DNA from: Salvelinus alpinus
Taxonomy: Eukaryota; Chordata; Actinopteri; Salmoniformes; Salmonidae
Assembly: GCF_045679555.1 (NCBI RefSeq)
Contig: NC_092091.1
Location: 68,885,683 to 68,949,682 of the forward strand
DNA: 64,000 bases
Direction: 5' to 3'
Shown here: positions 1-10,671 of the stretch, piece by piece
Position numbering within the stretch: the first letter of the stretch is position 1
Layout: every line of letters starts with the position of its first letter
Program-made: the position numbers and the translations under genes
Notes under the pieces: generated by a model
The model's input: the letters and a program-made list of their open reading frames with translations, nothing else
Database searches by the model: none
Told to the model about the DNA's origin: nothing

Positions 1-385
1 AAGGGAAGAGCTAAGAAACACCGGCAACCAATCAGCACACAGCATGCATTCCATGGACGACAAGATCCGCCTTTTGAAAGAGGTACAATCCAGACCATAG
101 GTTGCCTGTTATCCCTGTAAGAACTGTTAGGGCAACCCTACGGTGTCCATGTCCCTGCTGTCCCCACACCTAGACACTGGGCGTTCTGCGCAGTATATTT
201 CGATCTGAATGCGCCACAGCGCCCTACAATACCCAACCTTGGGTTGTTTTAAATTGGCCACAATTACATCTCAAATACATCCCCTCACACCAACCCTGCA
301 GCCTTGAAAGACGAAGCAATCCTCTCACTCCAACACTAGTTGTCTTTGACAGGCAGTAGGACCTTAAACACTGTCTCCACCACAG

Positions 386-1834
386 GTGGAAAGACTAAAG
401 AGGACTCTGTTGGAAGCTGAGGAAGGAAGAGCAAAGCTTCTGGAGAGAGCCAAGAGACATGTAAGTGTCTATACGATCTATACACAAGTGTGTCACCCCG
501 CCTCTGATTTGGTAAACATTTGAGGGATGGGCCTAGAGAAATGTAACCCCACTCAAATTTCCTAGGCAGAGCTATGGATATCAAAATTATAGTTTTAACC
601 ATGTTATGAGGCTACAAAGTGTTTTACATTTACAATGTTTACAAACATTGGAGTTAAACACGCTTACATTCTGGGTTCTGATGGGGTATGCCAGTTGAAC
701 TAAGCTCATGAGGCATTTATATAAGTTATATTCTTCAAGAATCAATGGGTGTTAATAATTAATTTTAATTATTAGTTAACTTTTAATTATTATTTAATTA
801 AAAGTCCAAAAATGTATGTTGCAACTAAGGATTCCAGCTTTAAGGAAAGCACTTCATATGTACAGTTGAAGTCGGAAGTTTACATACACTTAGGTTGGAG
901 TCATTAAAACTCATTTTTCAACCACTCCACAAATTTCTTGTTAACAAACTATAGTTTTGGCAAGTCGGTTAGGACATCTACGTTGTGCATGACACCAAGT
1001 AATGTTTCCAACAATTGTTTACAGACAGATTATTTCACCCACTGGGAATGTGACGAAAGAAATAAAAGCTGAAATAAATCATTCTCTCTACTATTATTCT
1101 GACATTTCACATTCTTAAAATAAAGTGGTGATCCTAACTGACTTAAGACGGGGGATTTTTACTAAGATTAAATGTCAGGAATTGTGAAGAACTGAGTTTA
1201 AATGTATTTGCCAAAGGTGTATGTAAACCTCCGACTTCAACTGTAAGTGGTATCCAATGCACAAGTCACCATCTTCAATGTTCCCCTCTGTCTCTACAGC
1301 AAATGATCCACGACACCAACCAGAAGAAAGTGGAGAAGGAACTTAGAGTCCTTGACGATATGATTGAGACGGTCAGAAAGGTGAGAGTACAGGGATATAC
1401 ATTTTTCTGTTTGAAATTTAAAGGTAGATTCAGCGATATGACATAGATGTTGAAAGTATACAGCATAGTGGGTACATTTCCACAATAACTAAGAGCACTG
1501 AAGCGCGAGGCTCCACTTCTCTGCTGTTTTGGTCCTGTGGCTGCCAAGTTGTAAAAGCGTGACGCGAATCCGTGCACATGCGCAAATACTGTGTGAGAGC
1601 GAAGTCTTGCAACTTGCTCATCTCAATATCTGCAGTGCTGCTTGTGGCAACGTCATTTTGCTGAGTCTACCTTTAATAGAAATGGTCATATTCATGTGTT
1701 ACTTGGTGTATATTGATAGTTTGGCATTAGACTTGACACTTTTTCCTTTTCTTTCTCTACAGACTTTGTCTTCTGTCCCTGACGTTGTCAAAAACTGCAA
1801 GGAACTCAAGACTCTAGTCGAATATCTTGGTTAA
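386..1834 (+). CDS. 3' end of a coiled-coil protein gene (last three exons; possibly centlein)
   Basis: Three exons join in frame. Exon 386-460 follows an AG acceptor and ends at gtaagt; it encodes VERLKRTLLEAEEGRAKLLE and five more residues. Exon 1300-1380 lies between tctctacag and gtgaga and encodes QMIHDTNQKKVEKELRVLDD and seven more. Exon 1763-1834 follows a pyrimidine-rich acceptor and ends KELKTLVEYLG then TAA. All three are phase 0, and the peptide has heptad-like Leu/Ile/Val spacing with many Glu and Lys, as in a coiled coil. An AATAAA lies about 75 bases after the stop. The 5' part of the gene is off the left edge. The family is not certain: centlein, a centrosomal coiled-coil protein, is the best guess because CNTLN adjoins SH3GL2 in human and sh3gl2 lies in this window. 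That is inference from position, not from recognised sequence. Confidence 0.6.
863..1243. mobile_element. Sleeping Beauty-like Tc1 element, non-autonomous deletion copy
   Basis: The ends are inverted: CAGTTGAAGTCGGAAGTTTA at the left and the complement ending CCGACTTCAACTG at the right. They are flanked by TA at 861-862 and 1244-1245, the Tc1/mariner target duplication. The left terminal region matches the salmonid Sleeping Beauty family. The transposase is missing, leaving 381 bp, so it would need a transposase supplied in trans. It sits inside an intron of the coiled-coil gene. Confidence 0.9.
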
Positions 1835-2936
1835 TGTCATATTATAAACTGAAGTTTTAAACAGTTCTGTTTTTTTTAAAAAATGTTTTCTTAAACCTAT
1901 TTGTACAAATAAAAGAATCCGGTAACACGTATGAGTAGTTTTGATGGAATTGATTTATGTTAACCATATTGTAAATGTTTACAGCATTACAATATACAGC
2001 CGAACACTTCTGCAATTGCAAATGGCATCAAATTTAGTCGTCATAATATTTCAGAGCGTTCTGGTTTGATAGACTTGGAACACTCAATGAAATGATTCCA
2101 ACCGCTCTCCACTGAGTTAATTTAAAAATCTAAACTTCAACAGAATGGAGTTGGATTGAAATGTTTCTGGGTTTTCCATGAAAGTACATTCACACATTGT
2201 ATGTATTATGTACAATTTACCAGTACAAGTATGGCTTTACATCAATATGTTACTCTCACTTTTATACATTACTGGATTGATTGATTGACATTACAATGAT
2301 GTGAAGTGGAATTCATTTTGGGGGTAAAAAAACGAACATCTCCAAAGATATATATTTTTCAATTATTTATAATTTGTTAGCCCACTGACAACTACAGAGG
2401 CCTCCTTGTTACGTGTTGAAAGAGCATGCAGTTATAGCTTAATTGGTGGTTGGCAAAATCAATGATGTATTACAACGGTTTCATAAATCTTTCGACAAGT
2501 AAAATCCTATTTGACAAGTAGGTCATTTCTTGATGTTGTTCTGTGAAATGTCATCTAAATCATTTTCTGTCTGCCGTGCTCCTCGTCGTTTCTGCTTAGC
2601 TGCTTTTCAATACGACTGATTTTATTTTTATATACACCGTCTCCAAACCACGTGCTGTCATCACTGTTCTCAAATAGTTGAAACAAATACCTAAGACGTG
2701 AGTTGCTGTCGGCTCCAAGGAACGTATCCCACAGTCTATCCAGGTGGATTTGTGAAATTGACTTTATATTTGATTACCAGTAGGAGATTAGAATTTGTAT
2801 TGTCAAAAGGACTTGATATTTGATAACTTAAATTAGTAAAACTTATCTGCAGATTTATTTAGACTAACTTCACCCATTTAGATTCACGTAATGCATGATG
2901 AATATAGTCAATGTGTCTATCAACAACTACATGTCG
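1835..2936. other. 3' UTR and intergenic A/T-rich sequence
   Basis: Apart from the polyadenylation signal near its start, I see no open frame, splice pattern or recognisable repeat in this stretch. Confidence 0.4.
1908..1913 (+). terminator. Polyadenylation signal of the coiled-coil gene
   Basis: AATAAA lies 74 bases after the TAA stop of the three-exon gene, in A/T-rich sequence. It is a plausible cleavage signal for that transcript. Confidence 0.45.
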
Positions 2937-4020
2937 GTACAGAGCCTTCAAAGTATTCACACCCCTTGCCATTTTCCACATTTTGTTGTTTTAGTCTGAT
3001 TTTAAAATTGATTACGTTGAGATGTTTCACTGGCCTACACACAATACCACATAATGGCAAAGTGGAATTATGTTTTTAGAAATGTTTACAAATTAAAATG
3101 ACAAGCTGAAATGTCTTGAGTCAATAAGTATTCAAGACCTTTGTTAGGGCAAGCTTAAATAAGTTCAGGAGTAAATATTTGCTTAACAAGTCTTAAGTTG
3201 CATGGACTCTATGTGCAGTAATAGTGTTTAACATTTTTCATGACTACCTAATCTCTGTACCCCATACATAGAATTATCTGTAAGGTCCCTCAGTCGAGCG
3301 TGAATTTGAAACATGGTTTGAACCACACACACCAGGAAGGTTTTCCAATGCCTCACAAAGAAGGGAACCTATTGGACGATGGGTAAAAAAACATAAAGCA
3401 GAATATCCCTTTGAGCATGGTGAAGTTAGTAATTACACTTTGGATGGTGTATCAATACACTCAGTCACTACAAAGATACAGGTGTCCTTCCTTACTCAGT
3501 TGCAGGAGAGGAAAGAAACTGCTCAAGGATTTCACCATGAGGCTAATTGTGACTTTAAAACAGAGTTTAATGGCTGTGATAGGAGAAAACTGAGGCTGGG
3601 TCAACAACATTGTAGTTACTCCACAACACTAACCTAAATAACAGTGAAAAGAAGGAAGCCTGTAAAGAATAAAAATATTCCAAAACATGCATCCTGTTTG
3701 CAATAAGGCACTAAAAGTAAAACTGCAAGAAATGCGCAAAGAAATTAACTTTATGTCCTGAATTTAAAGGGTTATGTTTGTGGCAAATCCAACACAACAC
3801 ATTACACATTACATTAGCAATCTTCATATTTTAAAGCATGGTGGTGGCTGCATTATGTTATGGGTATGCTTGTCATCTGCAAGAACTAGGGAGGGTTTTT
3901 TAGGATAAAAATAAACGTAATAGAGCTAAGCACAGGCAAAATCCTAGAGAAAAACCTGGTTCTGTCTGCTTTCCAACAGACACTGGGAGACAAATTCATC
4001 TTAAAACAGGACAATTAAAA
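2937..4020 (+). mobile_element. Tc1-like element, 5' part, degenerate
   Basis: It starts with the salmonid element end containing AGCCTTCAAAGTATTCACAC. It continues through a decayed transposase region; for example GGTGGTGGCTGCATTATGTT resembles the stretch coding the catalytic domain in Tc1-like transposases. Stops and frameshifts break all frames. It stops abruptly at about 4020 where a different repeat begins, so the 3' end is missing. Confidence 0.65.
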
Positions 4021-4885
4021 CTTCTTTGGGACTGGGGGGCAGTATTGAGTAGCTTGGATAATAAGGTGCCCAGAGTAAACTGCCTGCTACTCAGGCCCAA
4101 AAGCTAGAATATGCATATAATTAGTAGATTTGGATGAAAACACTCTGAAATTTCTAAAACTGTTTGAATGATGTCTGTGAGTATAACAGAACTCATATGG
4201 CAGGCAAAAACCTGAGAAATAAATCCAACCAGGAAGTGGGAAATCTGAGGTTTGTAGTTTTTCAAGTTATTGCCTATCGATATACAGTGTCTATGGGGTC
4301 ATATTGCACTTCCTAAGGCTTCCACTAGATGTCAACAGTCTTTAGAACCTTGTTTCAGGCTTCTACTGTGAAGGGGAGAGAATAAGAGCTGTTTGAGCCA
4401 TGAGAGTTAGCTGCGTTCTTTTTCCTTTCTAAAGACAAAGGAATTGTCCGGTTGAAACATTATTGAAGATTTATGATAAAAACATCCTAAAGATTGATTC
4501 TATACATCGTTTGAAATGTTTCTACGAACTGTAATATAACTTTTTTGACTTTTCTTCTGAACTAAGCGATCGTGCATTGAGCATTTGGATTACTGGGCTA
4601 AACGCGCGAACAAAAAGGAGCTATTTGGACATAAATGATGGACTTTATCGAACAAAACAAACATTTATTGTGGAACTGGGATTCCTGGGAGTGCATTCCG
4701 ATGAAGATCATCAAAGGTAAGTGAATATTTATAATGCTATTTCTGACTTTTGTGACACCTCTCCTTTGGAAAATGGCTGTATGTTTTTCTGTGGCTAGGT
4801 GCTGACCTAACATAATCGATAGGGGTGCTTTGGCCGTAAAGCCTTTTTGAAATCTGACACAGCGGTTGCATTAAGGAGAAGTTAA
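4021..4885. mobile_element. Unclassified salmonid-type interspersed repeat
   Basis: This block begins sharply after the truncated Tc1 copy with cttctttgggactggggggc and ends near 4885 with ttaaggagaagtt. The two ends carry a short inverted match (aacttctt against aagaagtt-like sequence). That and the overall look suggest a non-autonomous DNA transposon. I do not know the family, and no coding capacity is visible. Confidence 0.4.
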
Positions 4886-4929
4886 TCTATAATTCCATGC
4901 ATAACACTTGTATCTTTTATACTAATTGA

Positions 4930-5153
4930 GTGTATGCAAACTTCTGCCCCGCTGGGAATGTGACGAAAGAAATAAAAGCTGAAATAAATCATTCTCTCTA
5001 CTATTATTCTGACATTTCACATTCTTAAAATAAAGTGGTGATCCTAACTGACCTAAGACAGGACATTTTTACTTGGATTAAATGTCAGGAATTGTGGAAA
5101 ACTGAGTTTAAATGTATTTGGCTAAGGTTTAAGTAAACTTCCGACTTCAAATG
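4930..5153. mobile_element. Sleeping Beauty-like Tc1 element, 3' end
   Basis: From about 4950 the sequence closely repeats the right half of the Tc1 copy at 863-1243 (GGGAATGTGACGAAAGAAAT onward). It ends in a degenerate Tc1 terminus, CCGACTTCAAATGTA. The left end is absent or replaced. Confidence 0.75.
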
Positions 5154-5408
5154 TAGCTGATCTGAAATGACCTCATAACGATGGCATAAAACAGTTTTTT
5201 CCTTCTCTTCCTCCCTTTTAAGTCTTGTTGTCCTGAGTGTAAAGTATATTTAGACAATAGACTGTCTGAGCCACACACATGTTTTACCTGACACCACTGA
5301 ACACGTAGTGTACTGAGTTAAAATATCAGGTTACAAGTGAATTCATTTGCTGATTGCTGGTTCTTTAGCGAAGATTAGGCCAGGCTTTCTGTCTGAGTGT
5401 GCGCTACA

Positions 5409-5654
5409 GATGTAGGATCCTAATTTTAGCCAGGTTGCTAGAGCAGGAAAATAATATTGCAGTAACAGGAAATGTGAATTATTATGTGGATTGTAATTAA
5501 TGGATATTTTTGTAGGGGTTCATTTAAAAAAATTGCATGTCTGTAATATCCGCTTTGAAATGTCAGACTTCAGAAGCATTTTTAAACCTCAAATACACCA
5601 CAAGTTTTTGTTTCTCCTGCAACAGGGTGATCAAATTAAGATCCTACATCTGTA
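5409..5654. mobile_element. Short inverted-repeat MITE (TIR acagatgtaggatc)
   Basis: The left end ACAGATGTAGGATCCTAATT and the right end AATTAAGATCCTACATCTGT are inverted copies of each other about 245 bp apart. There is no coding capacity. The same terminal sequence recurs at 15401-15661 in this window, which confirms a dispersed family. Confidence 0.75.
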
Positions 5655-5984
5655 CACTGATGACATGACACTTGTGCCTGCCGTTCACAGTGACTGATAG
5701 TTCTATGGCTCCAGACACACTTCATGTCCAACTGAGCTGAAATGATGGAGGGGAGGAATGAGCTGCACAAAAGATGCAGTCTGAAATGTCTTAAGTGCCT
5801 GTTTCTGGCAAGGAATGAAGGAAGCAGTCTTTTTGTTAATGTCATGAAGCATGAAGTTTATGCATTGAAGAGCTCTTTTACTTTTGCTCTTCTCTAAGCT
5901 GTATGCATTTCTATTACATTCCTTTAGCTGTAAATCTACAGAATGATGGACTTTTCAGTGACACATTCTATTATTATGCTTCTG

Positions 5985-6110
5985 CTAAAATGTTTATTCT
6001 ATTCTACTGAGCCATTTACTTTATATTCCTGTTCTTATCGTTTATTGTTTCTTATAGTTGTTGCATTGTCGAGAAGGAACCTGCAAGTAAGCATTTCATT
6101 TTGTGTATCC
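5985..6110 (+). repeat. Short LINE 3'-end fragment
   Basis: The sequence around GAAGGAACCTGCAAGTAAGC resembles the 3' end of a LINE that is common in salmonid genomes. It is only about 125 bp long and the family is uncertain. Confidence 0.4.
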
Positions 6111-6292
6111 TGACCTGTAGATGCGAGTAATAAAAACGTGAAACATTCCCATAACTCCTTGCATGACCATTTCCAATTGTTGCACTTTAATTAGAACAAT
6201 GATTAAAGTGTTAAGTGGATCCAAACCAAGAGTTTTGATTTCTACCATTGAAACTCCTTTTGTCACAACTTGCACTACAGGCATCTGCATAT

Positions 6293-7046
6293 TTTATTCA
6301 ATGATACATTTATCCTTGAAGTAATTATGTTGTTTTGCTTAAATTAATGTAATTCAACTATGATTCCTTAATAAAAAAAAAGGCACAAAATACTTTTTAA
6401 GCATTTTTTTCAAAAAATCTTTATCAAATGCACAAAATGAAACAATAATTTACACAGTTTAAATTGTATTACAAATATATTTAGACAATTACATAAAAAA
6501 AGACCCTGCACACATTCAACTCATGAAAATTGAGCTTTTGCAACCACAGATTTTCACCAGAGTAAAGAAAACGAACTGCAAAACCTCATTCAGGCTTTTG
6601 AGATACACTCAATGAAGCTACAAAGTGATACAAGTCCAGACACATACTTTAACCTTTAGATTCAAATCTCAACTGTACACACATTATGGTGCATCATGAT
6701 ATGGATTTGAACATGAATGTATATTTAACAATGTAGTGTCCTGAGCATTGCACTTGATACTTGAGCGTGTATACATTGTATTGCAGTCCATATCATATTT
6801 GTCACAGTTACTGAATTAATGACATTTTATATCTCAAAACATGCACATTGATTCAAGTCAAAATAACACACCAAAACATGACGGAAAAATCCTGTTCATT
6901 TTATGTCCTTTAGTCTTTTCTTTTTCATTCATGCCATCCCACTAACACCAGTGTCTCTCACATAGCCGCCAACTGAAACGGAAAAGTCCTCTGGAACTGT
7001 TCCTTCCAAAAACCAACCCAATGCATAATTCTTTGAAGACAGTTCC
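6293..7046 (-). other. foxe1: Probable foxe1 3' UTR
   Basis: This A/T-rich stretch directly follows the foxe1 stop and contains no transposon I recognise. A minus-strand AATAAA at 6293-6298 could end the transcript. The extent is inferred. Confidence 0.35.
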
Positions 7047-8162
7047 TCAGATGGCAGACACAAACCTATCCATGTTCCCCGAGTACGTGGGGTGTCTTAG
7101 GTAGGCTCCAGTGCTGGTGGTACCTGCACCATTATACTGGACCAACGAGCCCAACTGTCCCGGGGACACTCTCCCATAATGCTCCACAGCATCTCCAGCC
7201 ATGTGGGGTGAGGAGTGGGAGTGGAGACGCCCTGACCCTCCATACCCCTGGCTGTGTCCCTGGCTGTAGGAGTGCTGAGGTGGGTGGTGGTGTGGATGGT
7301 GGTGGTGTCCGTTGGGGCCCGAGTAGGGAAACCCCACATGGACCGAGGAGCGGGACAGCATGGCCCCTCCACATGACTGGGCCTGGAAGGCTGGGGCTCC
7401 AAGGTTACAGTGGCTGGGGCCCCCAGCGGGGCCTCCATCTGGACTGAAGCTCCGGCTGGGCTGCTGCATCATCTCGGGCCCCTGACCCCCGGAGGGGTGC
7501 CCTATGATTGTGTTGATGCTGAACATGCGGGAGTGGGACTGGCAGTGAGGACCGAACCCGGGGGGCGAGGAAGATGGGTAGTAGGCAGAGGGTAGCTGAC
7601 CATGCTGGCCGTACGGGGGACTCACCGCCATATTGGAGCCGTAGACGGAGCTGGAGTAGGTCGAGCGAGCGATCTGGACAGGCGAGAAGACAGGGGACTC
7701 ATGTACATATGACGTGTAGGTCGTAAAGTCACAGCGCTTGAACCTCTTCCTGCGCCGGAGGAAGCTGCCGCTCTCGAACATGTCTTCTGCGTTGGGGTCC
7801 AGGGCCCAGTAGTTACCCTTCCCGGGCCTCCCTGGCTCCCTAGGGATCTTGATGAAGCAGTCGTTGAGGGTCAGGTTGTGGCGGATGGAGTTCTGCCACT
7901 TCTTGGAGTTGTCTTGGTAGAAGGGGAACCGCTCCGTGATGAACTTGTAGATGCCGCCCAGGGTCAGCTTATGGTTGGGCGAGTTGGCTATCGCCATGGA
8001 GATGAGGGCGATGTAGCTGTAGGGGGGCTTCCCTCGCTGGAGGGGTCTCTTCCTGCGGCGGCCCCTTGACGGTTCGTCCGACACTGTTGTGGTCGTATGA
8101 GGGGGGTTGGGAGCAGGCGGGGAGATCTCAGAAGTGTCTTTCTCCACTTTGACCACCGGCAT
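7047..8162 (-). CDS. foxe1: Forkhead box protein E1, single exon
   Basis: This is a 371-residue nuclear transcription factor. It has a complete forkhead DNA-binding domain at about residues 45-140, with [19 protein letters not shown] at the start and the recognition-helix motif [15 protein letters not shown]. Basic clusters RRRKR lie on both sides and are likely nuclear localisation signals. The C-terminal half is rich in Ser, Pro, Gly and His, with a His run, and ends [11 protein letters not shown]. The forkhead wing ([20 protein letters not shown]) and this C-terminus match FOXE1 rather than FOXE3. FOXE1 acts in thyroid, pharyngeal and palate development. The start chosen is the ATG at 8162 in CAACCATGC context; the open frame runs nine codons further upstream only to a TTG. 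No intron is present, as is usual for FOXE genes. Confidence in foxe1 is high; which salmonid duplicate it is cannot be told. Confidence 0.93.
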   Translation of the reverse strand: MPVVKVEKDTSEISPPAPNPPHTTTTVSDEPSRGRRRKRPLQRGKPPYSYIALISMAIANSPNHKLTLGGIYKFITERFPFYQDNSKKWQNSIRHNLTLNDCFIKIPREPGRPGKGNYWALDPNAEDMFESGSFLRRRKRFKRCDFTTYTSYVHESPVFSPVQIARSTYSSSVYGSNMAVSPPYGQHGQLPSAYYPSSSPPGFGPHCQSHSRMFSINTIIGHPSGGQGPEMMQQPSRSFSPDGGPAGGPSHCNLGAPAFQAQSCGGAMLSRSSVHVGFPYSGPNGHHHHPHHHPPQHSYSQGHSQGYGGSGRLHSHSSPHMAGDAVEHYGRVSPGQLGSLVQYNGAGTTSTGAYLRHPTYSGNMDRFVSAI

Positions 8163-8424
8163 GGTTGAGTGTAGTTCGTAAATGTCCAAAAACAGAACGG
8201 ACTAACTTGCAAAGTTAATGGTCTAGGTCGTTCTAAGGTTGTCCAAAAGTGCAGTATGTCATCGACAGGAACAGTAGCAGACGCAGGGAGAGAAGAGCAA
8301 TAAAATATTTACTAGAAAGGAAGGTTTCAACATTCCTTCTTCAAAAACTCACAGTCCTCAAAAACTCAGTCCTCGAGTCCAAAAATCAGCAGTTCAACAA
8401 ATAAAGATGGTTTGCGTTCCCAGT

Positions 8425-8440
8425 TTTCTATATATCCAGG
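8425..8440 (-). promoter_or_regulatory. foxe1: Candidate TATA box of foxe1
   Basis: On the minus strand the sequence reads GGATATATAGAAAA. It lies about 265 bases upstream of the foxe1 ATG, so a start site near 8400 would give a 5' UTR of about 240 bases. No other core element was checked. Confidence 0.35.
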
Positions 8441-8599
8441 ATAGTCTCGTCAGGTAGAGATGAGAGAATACAGTGACTGTAAACACGTTCTTCCAGTTGT
8501 GTGTGTGAGAGTGTCAGTGAGTTACCTGAGGTCTCGACTACCTCCTCTGCAGCTACCTGAGCCACACCCCCACCCAGGGACTGACTCACCTCAGTAAAA

Positions 8600-10500
8600 T
8601 GGATAAGGGTTTATTGTTCATGTGTTTTAAAATATATGTAATGCCACTGGCAGTTTTTTAAAAGTGTATATTTAGGACTACTTTTTTGTTGCTGTAAATA
8701 TTGGATGTAGAGCAGCACTGACTTTTCAGTAACATGTATAAGATAGTAAACGATTGAAATTACGAAACATAAAAAAAAAGTATATTCTCTGTTTTTAGTT
8801 CATTCCAATTTAACCAGATTTCAGTAAATAAATGAATCAGATGATCTCAGCATCGCACTACAGCTGTCCAATATGTTCTATTAAGGTACTTTTCAAACCC
8901 TGTGACCAATGAATAAACTGTCTTTCCTTCCAACCATTCAAATACAGCTCTAAAGTTACACCTCAAGTTGATTTGAAAAGGTCCAAAATGGACCCTTGTT
9001 GTTTTGATGCTGAACACTAAAAGGCCTCTTTAGTGGTGATTTAACCTGGGGATTGTTGTTCTTCTGCGTTTCCTTGTTTGTTTTGGCCCAGTGGTTAGCC
9101 GGGCCCAGCTGTGTTAAGAGATGTAAATGTTGTCCAGACAGAACCTGCCCTGTGATTTTATGCATGCAAAGCAAGGCCATGCAGGCAGCACACTCCTGGA
9201 CATAACCTGAGAATGAGGGACAAACATAAAATCAAAATTACGAGTAATTAAAAAAAAAAAGTATATTGTTGTTAATTCATTGTCCTGAAAATATGGCAGT
9301 ATCATTATTTGAAGATAATTTCACTATTCTTCCTTTGTTTGTATGGTAGAGCTTTTACAAGTCTTTTTGTGTTTGTACAATATGACTATGTGTTATGACC
9401 ATAATATTGATTGGCATTTCACTTCACTGAGATACACGGCTATTAGATACGCTTGTTATCAACTTGATGACAAAACATTTTGCCATTTGACCAGCGCCAA
9501 CAACAGTACCTCACTCACTCCTCTCAACAGCCCTTTTGGTATGTGACGATGAGTCCCAGTCTACTCCAGAGTGCTAGGGTTAACTAACTCAATCTTTTAA
9601 GCAAACAGAATGGGAAAAGCCCTGCTGCACTCTCCCAGCACTCAACACTAACAGAGTTACACAAAGTGCTAGTGTCAGATCCAGAGAGGTGGAGGGAGGG
9701 AGGCTTCCCCCAGACAACAGCCCGATGAAAGGCCCTGCCTCCTGGGGTGGGCTGGGGCTGTGGGTCCCCTGGTCTGTAGGCTCTGGAGCTAAGGGCCTTA
9801 CACCATGAGGTGTCATCACCACAGAGGTGAATACGCCCTGGGTTCCCGTAAGACTCCACATAGCTGTCATTTCCAGGTAATCCCTAGCGCCCGAAGGAAT
9901 TATCCGGGGCATCTCACAATGGCCGCTTCTTGGCCCCGTGCCAGCATTGAGGCAAGGCTCCTGTGATGACAGACATTCATAATCTGCGTATTGATGGGTT
10001 CAATATTATATAATTCTATTGAATATACAATATTTGTATTTTATTTCACTAGGGAAGTCAGAGATATTGATATCACATGTTTCAAGTAAGTCCTAGTGAG
10101 CCTCAAGTGAAATGACTGGTCTATGGAAGAAAACTTATTTGGCCCTTTTCTGTTTATCTGGAGAATGGTCTGTACATTGTACAATGTTTAATTCAATATT
10201 CAAAAGCTGTGTCAGTTAACAACAACTGTTTATGTATCTATCATATGTGAGTGATGCTTTATGGGTAAAAAAATAGGTCAGCTGGTGTCATAAATAGTCC
10301 ATGATCGTCTGATCAACATTGCTTATTGTTGTCATTGTCTGCAATGATAGAAATAGGAGTTAGATGATAAAAAGCACTGCACGTTTATTGATAATCTAAG
10401 GCAAGTTGTGAGATGCCACACACTGGCTCCAGGGTCCTCCATTGAAGCTGTATGTAAAACGGGGGTGTGTGTGTTTAGTGCATGCAAAGCCGGCTGACAC
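8600..10500. other. foxe1 upstream region, no gene seen
   Basis: The stretch is mostly A/T-rich single-copy-looking DNA. Small open frames here lack splice context or recognisable domains. No transposon is identified. It may hold foxe1 regulatory DNA. Confidence 0.35.
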
Positions 10501-10535
10501 CCCCGTCTGGATACCCAGTGAGAGGAGATCGTGAC

Positions 10536-10671
10536 ATGCAAATACACCATCCACTCACTGCCTGTTGGGCTGTTTGTGTGTGTCAGTCATAGCCATTCAT
10601 AGATAGGGAGAGAATAGTTTGATCATGTGATGCAAATTTTGGAAAGATCAGGTGTTTTTAATGATGCAAAT
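10536..10671. promoter_or_regulatory. Cluster of three octamer (ATGCAAAT) motifs
   Basis: Perfect ATGCAAAT octamers lie at 10536-10543, 10630-10637 and 10664-10671, all in the same orientation, with TTAATT next to the last one. POU-family factors bind this octamer. The cluster lies about 2.4 kb upstream of the foxe1 start, so it is a candidate enhancer. The function is inference. Confidence 0.4.

Noticed and set aside
8187-8189. Upstream start for foxe1 at the beginning of the open frame
   Set aside because: The codon is TTG; the ATG at 8162 in strong context is the likely start.
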